From positions 1-64,000 of the forward strand of contig JAICUI010000008.1 of NCBI GenBank assembly GCA_025935925.1: a stretch of 64,000 nucleotides of DNA. The letters are read 5' to 3'. Origin of the DNA: Chloroflexota bacterium. GTDB lineage: Bacteria; Chloroflexota; Limnocylindria; Limnocylindrales; CSP1-4. A program made the translations under genes and the position numbers. Positions 17,401 to 24,202 of this stretch are shown here, in pieces. The notes below the pieces were generated by a model. That model worked only from the letters and a program-made list of their open reading frames with translations. It had not been told where the DNA came from and searched no databases. Numbering within the stretch: position 1 is the first letter of the stretch; every line of letters begins with the position of its first letter.

Positions 17401-17686
17401 CCTCGGAGGGCCGGTCGGCCAGCGCCGGGGCGATCGCCTCGAGCAGCGCCGACCACGGCGGGTCCACCGGTCCGTGCGCGCGGCCGCGCAGGATGACCGG
17501 CGGCTCCGGCGCCGCAGCGGCCCGGTCGAACGCCTCGTCGAGGAAACGGGTGACGCCGATCCCGGCACCGCCGGCGACGAGCACGGTCGTTGCCCGGCCA
17601 CCCGCGGCGGCCCCGATCGTCTGTTCCAGCCGCGCCAGCTCCGGCTCGCGCCCGACGAACCGGCGGCTGACCACCCTTCCCGGCAT
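14447..17686 (-). CDS. LuxR-type (LAL/MalT-like) STAND regulator, degenerate P-loop
   Basis: A 1079-aa regulator: an N-terminal AAA/NACHT-like ATPase (residues ~10-330), a long helical TPR-like array (~400-950), and a C-terminal LuxR DNA-binding helix-turn-helix (~1000-1060, LSKRELEVLRLIAQGRTNREI, ISQKTVGVHVGNILAKLGV). The Walker A site reads GGAGIGVTR where the family has GxxGIGKTR: Val replaces the catalytic Lys. The Walker B-like IVLSLEDLH is kept. Nucleotide binding may thus be lost or altered. ATG 17686 lies six bases after a TACAAT -10 box, so the mRNA is probably leaderless. It is divergent from an orphan DNA methyltransferase gene across 62 bp and lies upstream of the cupredoxin gene. 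Its signal and targets are unknown. Confidence 0.92.
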   Translation of the reverse strand: MPGRVVSRRFVGREPELARLEQTIGAAAGGRATTVLVAGGAGIGVTRFLDEAFDRAAAAPEPPVILRGRAHGPVDPPWSALLEAIAPALADRPSEELVALLHRDAGPVLRQVPQLAALARGLAVPRTSALADPERRQPRALESLMRWLGRRSVDRPIVLSLEDLHVADAATRAFATFVARIAAEERITLVLSYQPDQLVRDHPLRENLATIEAGLRPPVRIDLAPFTRGEIASLIEGIEGERPSASIVVLVSERSAGSAVVVEELVAARRELRTASLTGTLSDIVAARLSRRSPEARRLLRLLAPAERPVGTAELAVAAAAFEADGNTRLPPRSSSLPRRGTDDLDADLAAGLEEALEHGFVRRESSGRLAIRHELVAAAVVADLLPSQRPRYQAALAQAFAGTPAVAAAFWRRAHRLDEARAAAIEAGRLAIALEAPQDALAVLERGLDLPSPVAGAADDAGRELDGPAAVDLTQLAAEAAFAAARPTRAVAYAESALAGLGPRTDRLRHAVLESRLGQYRLAAGDAAGATAALRRAADVAPQEPSVERARILALFAQERMIAGAFRDADRIAGEALAVARAVGHDAEPEAIHAVTTLAVVAGWGEDPEPALPLLHEAVERARAAGLIEEWWRAIANQAVILELLGRPAEAVEVTFEGMREVRALDLDAVYGNLLAGNVAGILVDVGRWKEARELSLRALDWSPAGVPFVNAILNLVIVEIESEAGEEAGRLLGRILVELETGGDNQFAIPAYQATASYAMWSGDLADARRAAERGWARLKGTEDWVLVARMAATALEVESAIVGEALERRRIGDVAASRERAGRILAEAEAAVAKARSEGAGGTGEPEASLATARAFHGRLTGRDDPARWADLAARWHRIGDPYREARARWRQAEAILGGAIAGPGGRDRTDARLVRADAREPLLSAVSLALGLRARPLLRRLRELGGRALIALPSEVDELLDAPAPPPSVPRAQVEPGPVQDAAPTPAPVAARPAASSDTFGLSKRELEVLRLIAQGRTNREIGDRLFISQKTVGVHVGNILAKLGVSGRVEAAAVAIRLGLESGAPAATRPPGIR

Positions 17687-17748
17687 CAGCGCATTGTAGG
17701 GACGGCCACAGGCGCCACGCCGCCGAGCCGGGCCGCTACCCTGCCTGC
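17687..17748. promoter_or_regulatory. Divergent leaderless promoters, LuxR regulator / methyltransferase
   Basis: The 62-bp gap holds two outward-facing -10 boxes: TACAAT (minus, 17698-17693) six bases from the ATG of the LuxR gene, and TACCCT (plus, 17737-17742) six bases from the methyltransferase GTG. Neither start has a Shine-Dalgarno sequence. Both transcripts would begin at the start codon. Confidence 0.8.
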
Positions 17749-18672
17749 GTGGAGCCACGCCGACAGCCGCACCCCGCGAACGAGCTCAACGAGCTGTCCG
17801 GGGAGGAATGGCTGTACTTCACGAAGTCGGTGTGGACCACGGCCTACCCGTCCGAGCTCGGCCACGACCGGCGCCGGGCGCACGGGGCGAACAAGCCGCC
17901 GCGGCTGATGGCGCGGCTGATCGAGTTCTTCACGCGGACCGGGGAGGTCGTGCTCGACCCGTTCGCCGGCGTCGGCGGCACGCTCCTGGGGGCGGCCATC
18001 GCGCGCGGGCCGCGGCGGGCGATCGGCATCGAGCTCGACCCGCGCTGGGCCGCCGTGTACCGCGACACGGTCGCGGCGCTGTGCGCAGAGCGCGGCGGCG
18101 CCGGGCCGCGGCTGGTCGACCTCGGCACGAACGACCCGGGCGGCGAGCGGACGTTCGATCCGGCCGGGATCGAGCTGCGCGAGGGCGACGCCCGCGAGCT
18201 GCTGCCGGCCGTCGCCGCCGAATCCATCGACTTCGTCGCGACGGACCCCCCGTACAACGTGCAGCTGGCGATGACGATGGCGGGCGGCCGGCTCGCCGAG
18301 GCGCACGCCAACCGGCGCACCGACTACGCGATGGTCTCCGACCTCGCCGGCGATCTCGCCAACCTGGCCGACTACCCGGCGTTCCTCGACGCGATGGGCG
18401 CGATCCTGGGCGAGATCGCACGGGTCCTGCGGCCCGGTCGCTACGCGACGCTGATCGTGCGCGACGCGTACCAGGACGGACGCTACGTGTTCACCGCCGC
18501 CGACCTCGCCGCCCGCGCGGACGCCGCCGGCCTCGTCCCCAAGGGCGACATCGCGTGGTACCAGGCCGGCACGCGCCTGCGGCCGTACGGCTACCCGCGC
18601 GCCTACGTGCCCAACATCGCGCACCAGCACATCCTCGTGCTGCGCCGTCCCCCGGCGCGCGGCAAAGCCTGA
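17749..18672 (+). CDS. Orphan site-specific DNA methyltransferase (N4/N6 type)
   Basis: A 307-aa protein. Motif X/I (ANKPPRLMARLIEFF followed by VVLDPFAGVGGTLL) binds S-adenosylmethionine. Motif II is IGIELDPRWAAVY, and the catalytic motif IV is FVATDPPYNVQL. Order I then IV and the DPPY sequence fit an amino-group (N6-adenine or N4-cytosine) methyltransferase; DPPY is commoner for adenine. No restriction enzyme or specificity subunit is nearby, so it is an orphan enzyme that could act in regulation, replication or protection. GTG 17749 is six bases after TACCCT. It is divergent from the LuxR ATPase and convergent with the SH3 protein gene. Confidence 0.9.
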   Translation: MEPRRQPHPANELNELSGEEWLYFTKSVWTTAYPSELGHDRRRAHGANKPPRLMARLIEFFTRTGEVVLDPFAGVGGTLLGAAIARGPRRAIGIELDPRWAAVYRDTVAALCAERGGAGPRLVDLGTNDPGGERTFDPAGIELREGDARELLPAVAAESIDFVATDPPYNVQLAMTMAGGRLAEAHANRRTDYAMVSDLAGDLANLADYPAFLDAMGAILGEIARVLRPGRYATLIVRDAYQDGRYVFTAADLAARADAAGLVPKGDIAWYQAGTRLRPYGYPRAYVPNIAHQHILVLRRPPARGKA

Positions 18673-18691
18673 TGGCGGGAACCGGACCCGA

Positions 18692-20197
18692 CTAGGACGC
18701 CTCGCCGAGCTGCCGCCGTTGCTCGGTGTACGCGCGCAGGATGTCCTCGAAGCTCCCGACCGCCGGGCCGTTGTCGGCGGCGGTCCACGTGTCCGCCTCG
18801 CCGGACGCGATCACGACGTCACCGAGCGTCATCTTGTGCAGCCAGCCCTGCCGGCCGTCCGGGCACAGGACGCGCCAGTAGGTGCCGTGCTTCTCGAGAA
18901 GCACGACCTCGTCGCCCTCGTCGAGCGTGCCGATCTCGGAGCCGCGGACCTCGTCGGGCGAATCGAGGAGGCTCACGAGGCGGTACCGGATCCGGCGCCG
19001 CTCCATGCCGTCGACCGCGATTCCGGCCGCGCCCTCGAACGTCAGCCGGACGCCCGCCGCCACGACGCCCCGTGTCGGGTCGGCCTTGCGTGCCTCCATC
19101 AGGGACGGCCGCCGCCAGCGGGGCAGATGCGCGTCCGCCGCGACCGGTGCGGCGGCGTTGGCCGCCTGGACCGCGGAGACGGCGGCGCTCGCCTCGGGCG
19201 AGACCGGCCCGTTCGCCTGGGGTGCCGCGCCCGGCGGGACGTAGCCGAGACCGGCGGCGGCCGCGGCGGCAAGCTGCTCGTCGTCCTCCGGCTCGTCGTT
19301 GCGGCGGCGCTTGCCGAACAGCGCGAACGCCATCGCCATCGTCAGCCCGCCCGCCGTCACGACCGCGATCGGGAGGGCCTTGAGGAGGGCGCCGAACGGC
19401 GACTCGGCGCCGAGCGTCGAGGACGCTCCGCCGTCGTCGATCGGCCCCCGGCCGCCGCCGGTCCCGCCGTCGCCACCGCCGAGGCCCGGGATCAGGACCG
19501 CGACGCCCGGGTCCGGCGAGGGGCTCGGCGAAGGGCTGGGCGAGCCGTCCGGCGTGGGGCTCGGCTTCGGCTTCGGCTTCGAGCTCGACTTCGTGGGCGT
19601 TGCTGTCGGCTTGGGCGCCGGCTTGGGCGTCGAACGCGGCGCAGGCTTCGGCGTCGGCCTCGGCGTCGGCCTCGGCGTCGGCCGAGGCGTCGGCCGCGGG
19701 GTCGGCTGGGGGGTTGGCTTGGGTGTCGGCTTCGGCGTGGGCTTCGGGGTCGGCTTGGGCGTCGGCGTCGCGGCCGGTGTGATCGTGATCGGCGCACCGG
19801 AGACCGTGGCGTAGTGGAACTGCGTGTCGCGTGCGGTGAACACCGGGGTCCATGTCCCGGCCGGGACCTTGGTCGTGACCCTGAACGCGACGCCCTTCTT
19901 CCAGCTCTCGCTGTCGCCGGCGCGCTGCATGGCGAAGTTGCCGCCGCCCACGGCCAGCCGGACCGACTCCGGGGCCAGCGCCGCGGCGTCCTTGTACGTG
20001 ACGGTGAACGTGATCAAGGTCGCGCTCGTTCCGGCCGCCGGCGTGGCGGTGGGGTTCAGGAGCGCGAGGATCGGCGTCGGTGCCGCGGCCGCCGGCATCG
20101 CGGCAAGGAGGACGACGAGCAGCGCGACGAGCGCCGCGCCGATCAACGGCCGCGTCGCGCTGCGCGAGGACCCGTTCGCTGGGCGAGCGAGGGACAT
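18692..20197 (-). CDS. Secreted/membrane protein with Pro-rich stalk and SH3-like domain
   Basis: A 501-aa protein starting at MSLARP (20197). A signal peptide or first helix ([22 protein letters not shown]) leads to an Ig-like extracytoplasmic domain (residues ~38-135), a Thr/Pro/Lys/Arg repeat stalk ([10 protein letters not shown] type, ~137-210), a Ser/Pro linker, and a transmembrane helix (~265-290, [22 protein letters not shown]) followed by KRRR. The C-terminal 200 residues should be cytoplasmic and end in an SH3b-like domain ([30 protein letters not shown]). SH3b domains usually sit outside the cell, so this arrangement is odd. A TACCAT -10 box lies about 34 bp upstream. Function unknown; perhaps envelope sensing. 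Confidence 0.85.
   Translation of the reverse strand: MSLARPANGSSRSATRPLIGAALVALLVVLLAAMPAAAAPTPILALLNPTATPAAGTSATLITFTVTYKDAAALAPESVRLAVGGGNFAMQRAGDSESWKKGVAFRVTTKVPAGTWTPVFTARDTQFHYATVSGAPITITPAATPTPKPTPKPTPKPTPKPTPQPTPRPTPRPTPRPTPRPTPKPAPRSTPKPAPKPTATPTKSSSKPKPKPSPTPDGSPSPSPSPSPDPGVAVLIPGLGGGDGGTGGGRGPIDDGGASSTLGAESPFGALLKALPIAVVTAGGLTMAMAFALFGKRRRNDEPEDDEQLAAAAAAGLGYVPPGAAPQANGPVSPEASAAVSAVQAANAAAPVAADAHLPRWRRPSLMEARKADPTRGVVAAGVRLTFEGAAGIAVDGMERRRIRYRLVSLLDSPDEVRGSEIGTLDEGDEVVLLEKHGTYWRVLCPDGRQGWLHKMTLGDVVIASGEADTWTAADNGPAVGSFEDILRAYTEQRRQLGEAS
19600..19775. repeat. In-gene hexamer/dodecamer repeat coding Thr-Pro-Lys/Arg-Pro
   Basis: On the plus strand, GGCGTCGGCCTC- and GGCTTGGGCGTC-like 6/12-bp units recur about 14 times. 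On the coding (minus) strand they give (TPKP)n/(TPRP)n. Such minisatellites change length by slippage, so stalk length may vary between strains. Confidence 0.85.
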
Positions 20198-20423
20198 GCC
20201 CGGAGCATCGGGATCGCGCGTGGGGGCGGCTATGGTACTGGGGTCCTCGCGCGGCAAGGACCGCGCGGTCGCCGGCCGTGCGCGATCGCCGCCTGCGGTG
20301 ACCCCATGCACCGCGGAGGGTGAGGTCCGGTGCGGTCGGGTGCGGACGGTCGGACCGTCGCCTGTCCCTACGTAGCCGGATCGGCCCATGCGCGTCGCGC
20401 CCGCGAATCGCGAGGATCCCGGC

Positions 20424-21179
20424 ATGCAGGTCATCGCCGTCAGGAACCCGTCGAGCGTCGGGCACCGCGTCGCGGTTGCCCGCAGCCTCTCCGTCGCGAT
20501 CCTGCTGCTCCTCGCCGGCGTCGCGCTCGCGTGGCTGAGCCTCGGCACGCCGCTCGTCAGCGGGTTCATGCCGTACGGCCGGCCCACGCCGCTCCAGGTC
20601 GCGAGCGGCATCGTCGTGTGGGGCTTCGCGATCGTCGTACCCGCGGCGTTCCTGATCATGGGCGTGGCGAGGCTCGCCTCGGTGATCGAGGCGCTCGCCG
20701 GCCAGCGGCCGCGGAAGGTCACGCCGCAGCTCGCGTCGGCCCTCGGCCCGGACCACATCGCCGCCACGGACCTGCTCCTGCCGGGCGGCCGCCGGATCCA
20801 CGAGCTCGTGCTCGGGCCGTTCGGCATCGTCGTCCTGGGCGCGGTCCCGCCGCCATCGTTCAGCCGCCACGTCGGGTCGCGCTGGGAGATCCGCGACGAG
20901 CGCGGCCAGTGGCTGCCGATCGAGGACCCGATCCAGCGGGCGAGCCGGGACGCCGAGCGGGTGCGCGGCTGGCTCGCGACCGACGACCGAGACTTCCTGG
21001 TCCGCGTCTACGCCTTGATCGTCACCGAGGACGAGCGCGTGGAGCGGTCGCCGTCATGCGCCGTCGTCGCCCCGGACGAGCTGTCGGCGTGGCTCGCGGC
21101 GCTGCCGCCGCAGCGCGGTCTCACGCCGGCCCGCCGCGAGCGGCTCGTCGAGCTCATCCGCTCGATCGCGACGCGCTGA
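20424..21179 (+). CDS. Membrane protein with degenerate NERD-like domain
   Basis: A 251-aa protein if started at ATG 20424, which has GAGG at good spacing; ATG 20388 would add 12 residues. Two hydrophobic segments (about residues 18-40 and 60-85 of the shorter form) precede a soluble domain. That domain has the order of a NERD/nuclease-related fold: [19 protein letters not shown], then [36 protein letters not shown] domains are thought to act in DNA processing or signalling, but the usual acidic and lysine catalytic residues are not clear here (LGAVPP replaces the usual Glu-x-Lys strand). It may be a non-catalytic relative. The neighbours give no functional clue. Confidence 0.7.
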   Translation: MQVIAVRNPSSVGHRVAVARSLSVAILLLLAGVALAWLSLGTPLVSGFMPYGRPTPLQVASGIVVWGFAIVVPAAFLIMGVARLASVIEALAGQRPRKVTPQLASALGPDHIAATDLLLPGGRRIHELVLGPFGIVVLGAVPPPSFSRHVGSRWEIRDERGQWLPIEDPIQRASRDAERVRGWLATDDRDFLVRVYALIVTEDERVERSPSCAVVAPDELSAWLAALPPQRGLTPARRERLVELIRSIATR

Positions 21180-21214
21180 CGAGCCGGGTTCCGCCCGCAC
21201 GCCGGCCGGAGCGC

Positions 21215-21499
21215 CTAGCCCGGCTCGGCGTCCGGCCGGTCGCGGCGCGCGTCGTCGGCGGCCATGCCGTCGGACGGCGACGGATCGCGGCTCGCGGGGT
21301 CCGCGACCTGCGAGTCCAGCGCGTCGATCGTCTGCCGCCGCACGGGTCGTGGGTCGGGGTCGTCGATCGGCGGGTGCTCGCCGTGGGGCTCGAAGCCCAC
21401 CGTCCCGCCGTCGCGCACGAGCCGCTGGCGCGTCACGTCGCCGTGGCCCTCGGGATCACGACCGCCGGCGTCCGGCCGGTCGGCGCCACGATCCGTCAT
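21215..21499 (-). CDS. Small acidic/charged disordered protein
   Basis: A 94-aa protein with almost no hydrophobic residues; it is rich in Asp, Arg, Pro, Gly and His, so it should be intrinsically disordered. Its ATG overlaps the stop of the upstream disordered protein gene as ATGA, which supports real translation and coupling. A small inverted repeat (GAGCCGGG ... CCCGGCTC) spans its 3' end and may terminate transcription of both convergent genes. Similar highly charged small proteins sometimes act in desiccation or stress tolerance (hydrophilins), which is speculative here. Confidence 0.55.
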   Translation of the reverse strand: MTDRGADRPDAGGRDPEGHGDVTRQRLVRDGGTVGFEPHGEHPPIDDPDPRPVRRQTIDALDSQVADPASRDPSPSDGMAADDARRDRPDAEPG

Positions 21500-21873
21500 C
21501 TCGCCAGCTCGTCGGTCTCGTCGTCGGGCAGATCCTGCGCGCTGCGCAGCCAGTCGGTCTGGGGCCCGGGCCCTGCCTGCTGCTGGACGTCCTCCCCGTC
21601 GGGGGTCCCGCCCGACGACCCGGTCGCGCTGCCGCTGCCGTAGCCGCCACCCGCGCTGCCGAGCTGACCGCCCTGCGGGCCCGACTGGCCCGGATCGAGC
21701 GCCACGACGTTGGCCGGGTCCGAGTCGCCGGCCGGCGATGGGCCGCTCGCCTGGTCCTCGGCCCCGCGGCCCGCCACGCCCTGGCGGAGGCTGGGGATGT
21801 CGGTGTCGTCGCTGCGTGTGGGGTCGCCGAGGCCCGGGCTCCCGCTGATGCGCTCGTCGTCGTGGCTCGTCAT
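21496..21873 (-). CDS. Gly/Ser/Gln-rich disordered protein
   Basis: A 125-aa protein starting at MTSHDDERISG (21873), with GGAGG upstream; the longer ORF in the track extends past the ribosome binding site. Composition is Gly, Ser, Asp, Pro and Gln with no predicted globular core; GGQLGSAGGGYGSGSATGSSGG is typical of disordered linkers. It ends QTDWLRSAQDLPDDETDELAR, a possible short helix that could bind a partner. It is cotranscribed with the overlapping charged protein gene downstream. Like that protein, it could be a hydrophilin-type stress protein; no direct evidence. Confidence 0.6.
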   Translation of the reverse strand: MTSHDDERISGSPGLGDPTRSDDTDIPSLRQGVAGRGAEDQASGPSPAGDSDPANVVALDPGQSGPQGGQLGSAGGGYGSGSATGSSGGTPDGEDVQQQAGPGPQTDWLRSAQDLPDDETDELAR

Positions 21874-22016
21874 GGTGGCGCTCCTCCGTACCGGCCCGGC
21901 TGCGCCGAGATCCAGGCCAGCATCGACGGGCTCGAGGCGCGCGGACGTCATGCCGCCGCGCGACGGTGTGAGAGCCTCGTTGCAGGGCGCGCCGCGGTAC
22001 GCGGATGGCGGAGGGG

Positions 22017-22093
22017 TGGTAGGGGAGCCAGGACTCGAACCTGGAACCGGCGGGATATAAGCCCGCAGCTCTGACCGATTGAGCTACTCCCCC
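22017..22093 (-). tRNA. tRNA-Ile with UAU anticodon, CCA encoded
   Basis: Read on the minus strand, the gene folds as a full cloverleaf: acceptor GGGGGAG/CTCCCCT (one G-T pair), D stem GCTC/GAGC, anticodon stem GCGGG/CCCGC, T arm CCAGG-TTCGAGT-CCTGG, discriminator A and an encoded CCA. The seven-base anticodon loop is CTTATAT, so positions 34-36 are UAU, which pairs with the AUA isoleucine codon. Most bacteria read AUA with tRNA-Ile2 whose CAU anticodon is modified to lysidine by TilS; a UAU-bearing tRNA-Ile is uncommon. AUA should be rare in this GC-rich DNA. The 140 bp upstream of the minus-strand gene pair (21874-22016) hold nothing else. Confidence 0.93.
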
Positions 22094-22117
22094 ACGGGGG
22101 TGGTGCCGGTCGCCAGC

Positions 22118-22402
22118 CTACCGCGCGTGGTGCGAGGAGCCCGGCAGCCGGAGCCGGAGCCTGCGACCGCGGAGCATGCCGCTCTTCCCGTGCACGGCCT
22201 CGCCGGACGCGACCGACGCATACGGGTGCGCCTGCAGGTGCGTGGCAAGGTCGTCCTCCTCGCGCGTGCGGTCGGCCTCGAGCGGAAGGTCGTCGGGATC
22301 GAAGGGGCGCTCGACCGGCGCCACCGGCACGACGGGCGGGCGCGCGTACGCCGGAGCACCGTAGAGCTTGGGCATGGCGACGTGCGCGCGTTCGTCGTTC
22401 AC
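22118..22402 (-). CDS. Small proline-rich hypothetical protein
   Basis: 94 aa from GTG 22402, chosen for its AGGGAG Shine-Dalgarno sequence; ATG 22375 (MPKLYGAPAYARPP) is the alternative. The N-terminal third is Pro/Ala/Tyr-rich with PVVPVAPVERPFDPDDLPLEADRT. The middle is acidic and helical (EEDDLATHLQAH). The end is basic (RGRRLRLRLPGSSHHAR). There is no signal peptide or membrane helix. The acidic-then-basic layout suggests a small binding or disordered protein. A TATCAT -10-like box lies about 40 bp upstream. It is next to, but not cotranscribed with, the tRNA gene. Function unknown. Confidence 0.65.
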   Translation of the reverse strand: MNDERAHVAMPKLYGAPAYARPPVVPVAPVERPFDPDDLPLEADRTREEDDLATHLQAHPYASVASGEAVHGKSGMLRGRRLRLRLPGSSHHAR

Positions 22403-22475
22403 TCGGCTCCCTCGATGCGGCCCGCCTCGGCCGACGACGCGCATGATAACGGCGGCGCGCCGGGACGTCGCTATG

Positions 22476-22907
22476 TCAAACGAGCCATGGACGGACGAGC
22501 TCGTGCAGCACGACGAGCACGAGGTACGCGATCGGGACCGCGGCGAACAGGCCCAGCGCCAGGCTCCACGGATTGCGGTGCCGCGGCGCACCGGACGTCC
22601 CACTGGGCAATGGGACCACCAGCCACGTGATCAGCGCGCCGGCGACCAGCACGATCGCGACGTAGCCGGCGAGGAACGCCAGCCGCAGGTCGCCGCCCGG
22701 GAGGTCGGCGCCTCGCTCGAGCGCGACGTCGTACGCGAGGTACAGGACGCCGAGGACGAGGGCGACCGAGAGGCTGCTCGCGACGGCACGGACGACGGGT
22801 CGCGGCGCGCGGCGGAACTGGCGCCAGCGGACCTCGACGAAGCCGCGCCGCCGGACCTCAGGCCGGGCCACCGGCGCACCGGCGCCGTCAGGAGATCGGC
22901 TGGCCAT
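22476..22907 (-). CDS. Three-span membrane protein
   Basis: A 143-aa protein from ATG 22907, overlapping the 3' end of the aminotransferase gene by 20 bp, so the two are cotranscribed and translationally coupled. A basic N-terminus (PEVRRRGFVEVRWRQFRR) is followed by hydrophobic helices at about residues 30-58, 68-95 and 108-135. No conserved catalytic residues are visible. The last helix contains LHELVRPW. The family is unknown to me. The overlap with a PLP enzyme suggests joint expression rather than a proven complex. Confidence 0.75.
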   Translation of the reverse strand: MASRSPDGAGAPVARPEVRRRGFVEVRWRQFRRAPRPVVRAVASSLSVALVLGVLYLAYDVALERGADLPGGDLRLAFLAGYVAIVLVAGALITWLVVPLPSGTSGAPRHRNPWSLALGLFAAVPIAYLVLVVLHELVRPWLV

Positions 22908-24138
22908 CGCTCCCCAGGATCGCGAGCGTCCGTCGCGGCGGGATCGTGTCGGGCGTGTGCGCCGCGAGCAGCTCCACGGTGCGCGCGAGCGTCTCGAGCT
23001 CGGATTCCGTGTTCCAGAAGCCGACCGAGATCCGGACCGCGTCGACGGGCGGGATGTTGCGCAGGATCGCAAACGCCCGCGACGACAGCTCGCCGGCGGC
23101 CCGTCCCGAGCCCCAGCCGCCGATCCGGAACGTGACGAGCGTCCCGGCGTGGCCGGCTGGGGTGAGCATCGACACGCCGGGGATCGCGGCCAGGCGGTCG
23201 TATGCCAGGGCCGCGAGCCGGCCGGCCCGCTCGGTCGCCCATGGCAGCCCGACGAACATCGACAGCCAGCCGCAGCTCCGGGCGAGCCCGATCACCGACG
23301 GCCGGTGGTATCCCGTGGCCTCGAAGCGCCGGGCGCCCGCGTGGAGCGTCCCGCCCTCCGAGGTGAACGACGAGTAGACGAGGTACCCGGCGGTCGAGGG
23401 CACGGTCGCGTCGGCGAACGAGCGGCGGACCCACAGCGCGCCCATGCCCTCGGGGCCCAGGAGCCACTTCTGGCCGGGCATGGCGTACGCGTCGACGTCG
23501 AGGTCCTCGAGCATGACGGGGATCGCGCCGGCCGCCTGGGCCCCGTCGACGATCGCCTTCGCCCCGGCGTCACGGGCGAGGCGCCCGATGCGGCCGACCG
23601 GCAGGACGGCGCCGGTCGTCCACAGCACGTGGCTTACGACGACGGCGCGCGCGGGCCGCTCGAGCGCCGACCGGAATGCGGCGATCGTCCGCTCGTCGTC
23701 GCCGCCGTTCCCCACGTCGACCTGCTCGACGATGACGCCGAGCCGGTCGCGCAGCGCCTGCAGCGGGCCGAGGACGCCGGGATGCTCGTGGTTCGTCGTC
23801 AGCACGCGATCGCCGGGCGCCCACGCGAGCGACGAGGTCACGAGGTTGAGCCCGTCGGTCGCGGAGTGGGTCAGGGCGATGTCGTCGGGGTCCGCGACCA
23901 TCACCGCCGCGACCGCGGCGCGGGCCTCCGCCATCCGGTCCATGAACGCGAGGAACTGCTCGACCTTCGCCCGCCCGACCGCCAGCTCGTTGGCCGCCTG
24001 GTCGTCCATCGCCTTCTGCGTCTCGGCCGGCATGGGCCCCACCGAGCCCGCATTGAGGTAGATGCCGGCGGCGGTGGCCGGCAGGAGGCGCCGGATCGCC
24101 TCGACCTTCTCGGGATCCGGCATGAACGGGCTCACCAC
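22888..24138 (-). CDS. Class V aminotransferase (PLP), cysteine-desulfurase-like fold
   Basis: A 416-aa PLP enzyme. YLNAGSVGPMP near the start, THSATDGLNLV (cofactor phosphate), TTNHEHPGVLGPL, VDGAQAAGAIPV and PGQKWLLGPEGMGALWV (Lys forming the Schiff base) are the class V signature order. It belongs to the isopenicillin-N-epimerase/cysteine desulfurase-like group; I see no clear mobile-loop Cys for sulfur transfer, so a desulfurase role is uncertain. GTG 24138 lies exactly six bases after TATCAT, giving a leaderless mRNA. It is divergent from a rhodanese-fold gene, which is a suggestive sulfur-related pairing. A small membrane protein gene overlaps its 3' end. Confidence 0.88.
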   Translation of the reverse strand: MVSPFMPDPEKVEAIRRLLPATAAGIYLNAGSVGPMPAETQKAMDDQAANELAVGRAKVEQFLAFMDRMAEARAAVAAVMVADPDDIALTHSATDGLNLVTSSLAWAPGDRVLTTNHEHPGVLGPLQALRDRLGVIVEQVDVGNGGDDERTIAAFRSALERPARAVVVSHVLWTTGAVLPVGRIGRLARDAGAKAIVDGAQAAGAIPVMLEDLDVDAYAMPGQKWLLGPEGMGALWVRRSFADATVPSTAGYLVYSSFTSEGGTLHAGARRFEATGYHRPSVIGLARSCGWLSMFVGLPWATERAGRLAALAYDRLAAIPGVSMLTPAGHAGTLVTFRIGGWGSGRAAGELSSRAFAILRNIPPVDAVRISVGFWNTESELETLARTVELLAAHTPDTIPPRRTLAILGSDGQPIS

Positions 24139-24202
24139 GCCCGTATGATATCGGCGGGGGTAGCCCAACCCGGACCGTCGCCCCCGGGTTCCGGAGGCCC
24201 GC
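24139..24202. promoter_or_regulatory. Overlapping divergent -10 boxes
   Basis: The seven bases TATGATA (24144-24150) contain TATGAT on the plus strand and TATCAT on the minus strand. The minus box ends six bases from the aminotransferase GTG. The plus box could drive the rhodanese gene with a ~47-base leader that ends in CCGGAGG before GTG 24203. Polymerase binding in one direction should exclude the other. Confidence 0.7.

Noticed and set aside
14165-17908. 1247-aa plus-strand ORF over the LuxR regulator
   Set aside because: It is the antisense frame of a well-supported LuxR-type gene with clear domains; its composition (Arg/Gly/Pro/His-rich) is typical of GC-rich shadow frames.
22888-24138. 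Cysteine desulfurase (IscS/SufS)
   Set aside because: The PLP fold fits, but I could not identify the mobile-loop catalytic Cys and no Fe-S assembly genes are nearby.
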